Origin: Candidatus Onthomorpha intestinigallinarum | GTDB taxonomy: Bacteria > Bacteroidota > Bacteroidia > Bacteroidales > P3 | NCBI GenBank assembly: GCA_019114015.1 | Contig: DXGG01000048.1 | Location: 1 to 8,160 of the forward strand | Length of the DNA: 8,160 nt | Direction: 5' to 3' | Shown: one piece after another, positions 6,165-8,160 of the stretch | Layout: the number at the start of each line of letters is the position of its first letter | Position numbering within the stretch: position 1 is the first letter of the stretch | Notes under the pieces: generated by a model | What the model was told of the DNA's origin: nothing | What the model saw: only the letters and a program-made list of their open reading frames with translations | The model's database searches: none | Position numbers and translations under genes: made by a program

Positions 6165-8160
6165 TTATCTGTTGTCCCGTTTCCACTTTTCGAAACTTTT
6201 CCGATAACTTTTTATAAGGTATTTGAACCATTTGTCATTACCGTATTTATCCGTTATCCTGTTGTATTGGTTGGTCTTGTCGCTGTGCTTGCTGTTCTCA
6301 AGTCCCATCATCTCGCCTATCTTTCTTTGTATCTTTTTTGTGTGTCTTGCCTTGTAGCCCAAATCCTTAAGGGTGGCCAGCGCCTCGACGCTCTGTTCAT
6401 ACTGTCGGTACTTCATGCACTGCTCTATTGCGCGTATTGCAAGATTGTCGTCTCCGAAGCCGTATAGCAAAGACCTTATCGGTTGGTGCTGAACACTCAT
6501 TTCCTTTAGATTGTGAACGACATAGAACTGTTCCAAGTCTGCATAGTCTTTCAAGAATCCCATGGTGTCCTTTTCATATAGCCGTTCCATGACCCTGTCT
6601 TTTGTCCTTACGTATTCCAAAGGCTGCTCTATCTGTCTTTTCAAGGCTCTCAGACGGCTTTTGTCCAGACGGCATTCGCTGCTTCCCTTTATCTGCATTG
6701 CTCTGTTTATGTAGTCCTCCGCCAAAAAGAAGTCGTTTTTGCGTATGCAGTCTATTATATTGTACACCATGACGTTTATCTCCTCCTGTTTCTTCATGCA
6801 GACCTTCTTGTCTATAGCTCTCAGATATCCGTTCATTATTGTGACAATCACGCTGTCGTTTCTCATGTCGTATTTGGTCAGCAGTTCTTCCGTTCTGTTG
6901 ACAAGGCTGTCGGCTTTTTCCACCTCTCCCTGAAATATGGCGTATTCGGCACTGTGCATTCGTCTTGCGGTCACTTCCCTTATTGCCGCTATGTACATTT
7001 TTTCAACTTCCGCCTTTTCGGCATCTATCTGTGCCAGTTCGTTGGCCGATTCCAATACCTCCAAAGCCTTATCGTAGTTGTTTACTTTCAGGTATGAAAG
7101 TGTTTCGAAGAACTTGTTGTTTATGGCTTTGCTCAGGTTGGGCGTTTTGGTGTTGGCAACGGCCACGCTTTTTTCCGGCAGTTTGTTTTCGGAACTTGGA
7201 ATGAAGTCCTTTTCTATCTGTTCCACCATTTTGTCTGCATCCGATACGGTATCCTTCATATAATCCGGGAACTGTTCGGCATAACCCGTGTTGGGGCTGT
7301 TCGCTTCTATCGAGTCCAAAACAGGGTCGCTTTGCTGAATGCTTCCCTGCAAGGCGGCTATTTGTTTGAGTACGTTGTCCTCAAACTCTCCGGAAAGCAT
7401 TGCGGCAAGTTCGGTGGCCTTGTGAAGCAGATCCATTCTGGCTTCGTTGTTTTTCGCTTCCGGCATGCTTTTAGCCTGAGCGATATAACTGTTGACCACA
7501 ACCTTGACTATCTGGTCAAAATCCGAGGTGTCGGTTATGGCCTCGCGGTTTCTTTGGAAATAGTCGTACGTATCCGTCAGAAAGTCTCCTGCAACATCGC
7601 TCCGTCCTTTCTCAAGGGCTTTCTTCGATATGCTTATGTGGTCCTTGTATATGTTGTTTTGGCATATATTCAGGTTTTTGCTTATGACGGAATTATTGCA
7701 TATGGACAGAGGGTCGTTTTTGCAATATTCTTCGAGCTCTTTCAGTATGTCCACGGCGTAGGCATATTTCCCTTGTTTTATGAAAGAAAGAGACATTAGC
7801 AGGTTCTTGTCATAGGTATAGGCCAGCAGGTTCTTGCAAAGCATGCTTTCCTCTTCGGAAGGGTTCATTTTGTGAAGAATATCCGTCAAACGATTGGTAG
7901 TATTGGTTATCTGACCACTGTCGAGCGTTATCTGTGCCAATTCATAGTTGGCCATGACATTCAGCGGATTTATTTCGAGGCTTTTTTGGATATATGCATG
8001 TGCCTGTTTTGGCTGTTTGTTTATTTTTGCCGATACGGCTTTGCGATAGTACCAGTCACTCATTCTCGGTACCATGAATTCCACCACTTCGGTGTTCTGT
8101 TTTACGAGAGTCTTCAGTTCTATCCATCTTGCGTATATGTCGTTGTCGCTGTTGTGTTTC
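6165..8160 (-). CDS. TPR/helical-repeat protein, 5' end outside window
   Basis: Partial gene with 664 codons visible, ending at TAA 6167-6165. A GTG at 8087 has been a possible start, but the frame continues open to the window edge (KHNSDNDIYARWIELK ... NTEVVEF) with sensible helical sequence, so the real start is upstream. Two clear TPR units lie at about 7862-8057 (DWYYRKAVSAKINKQPKQAH..YIQKSLEINPLN, then VMANYELAQITLDSGQ). More helix pairs follow (SFIKQGKYAYAVDILKELEE; VNNYDKALEVLESANEL; RKNDFFLAEDYINRAM; KYRQYEQSVEALATLKDLGY). A polar, probably flexible linker of about 75 residues (7120-7355) divides the chain. The C-terminus is basic and aromatic (WFKYLIKSYRKSFEKWKR). No catalytic motif or membrane segment is visible; any signal peptide would be outside. 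TPR arrays bind proteins; the partner and role are unknown. I do not recognise the family. Confidence 0.88.
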   Translation of the reverse strand, partial: KHNSDNDIYARWIELKTLVKQNTEVVEFMVPRMSDWYYRKAVSAKINKQPKQAHAYIQKSLEINPLNVMANYELAQITLDSGQITNTTNRLTDILHKMNPSEEESMLCKNLLAYTYDKNLLMSLSFIKQGKYAYAVDILKELEEYCKNDPLSICNNSVISKNLNICQNNIYKDHISISKKALEKGRSDVAGDFLTDTYDYFQRNREAITDTSDFDQIVKVVVNSYIAQAKSMPEAKNNEARMDLLHKATELAAMLSGEFEDNVLKQIAALQGSIQQSDPVLDSIEANSPNTGYAEQFPDYMKDTVSDADKMVEQIEKDFIPSSENKLPEKSVAVANTKTPNLSKAINNKFFETLSYLKVNNYDKALEVLESANELAQIDAEKAEVEKMYIAAIREVTARRMHSAEYAIFQGEVEKADSLVNRTEELLTKYDMRNDSVIVTIMNGYLRAIDKKVCMKKQEEINVMVYNIIDCIRKNDFFLAEDYINRAMQIKGSSECRLDKSRLRALKRQIEQPLEYVRTKDRVMERLYEKDTMGFLKDYADLEQFYVVHNLKEMSVQHQPIRSLLYGFGDDNLAIRAIEQCMKYRQYEQSVEALATLKDLGYKARHTKKIQRKIGEMMGLENSKHSDKTNQYNRITDKYGNDKWFKYLIKSYRKSFEKWKRDNR

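Noticed and set aside
6084..6467. Plus-strand open frame of 127 codons with hydrophobic stretches
   Set aside because: Its beginning runs through the terminator hairpin and the rest is the complement of the TPR gene's 3' end; the hydrophobicity arises from reading Lys/Glu-rich codons in antisense.
7332..7799. Plus-strand open frame of 155 codons
   Set aside because: Lies opposite the TPR gene, has shadow-like Val/Phe-rich composition, no promoter and no recognisable domain.
6165..8087. GTG at 8087 as the true start of the TPR gene
   Set aside because: The frame stays open to base 8160 with helical sequence of the same character, so the start lies outside the window.

Overview
The window looks like a piece of a Bacteroidales (phylum Bacteroidota) chromosome. 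Three things point there: a very long secreted protein ending in a type IX secretion (T9SS) type A sorting domain with the YPNP motif, a Bacteroidota-style promoter (TTTG, 20-base spacer, TAccTTTG), and A-rich start regions without Shine-Dalgarno sequences. Genus cannot be fixed from the sequence.

Both genes lie on the minus strand and both run off the window. From the right edge to 6165 is the 3' part (664 codons visible) of a tetratricopeptide/helical-repeat protein; its reading frame is open to the edge, so its start is outside. A strong hairpin terminator (6101-6146) follows it. An AT-rich spacer of about 366 bases (5799-6164) carries this terminator, several inverted repeats, and the promoter of the next gene. 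From 5798 to the left edge is one giant gene for a modular surface or secreted protein: signal peptide, an N-terminal beta domain, eight fibronectin type III (fn3) domains alternating with five MAM-like/choice-of-anchor-J domains, and the T9SS sorting domain, whose last ~30 residues and stop lie outside.

The most notable point is a one-base shift inside the signal peptide of the giant gene. The promoter-proximal ATG (5798) encodes a good signal-peptide beginning (MKRFLLLAMAIVF) in one frame; after a run of four T's (5759-5762) the natural continuation (AMQLSAQEE) and all 1,900+ following codons are in another frame. As written, the ATG at 5798 yields only 44 residues. This may be a real inactivating or switching indel, programmed +1 slippage, or a sequence error. 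The giant gene also shows an internal duplication (two units of ~830 bases) and a clear rise in GC toward its 3' end. No gene is supported on the plus strand, and I see no RNA gene, CRISPR array, insertion sequence or dedicated enzyme system here.
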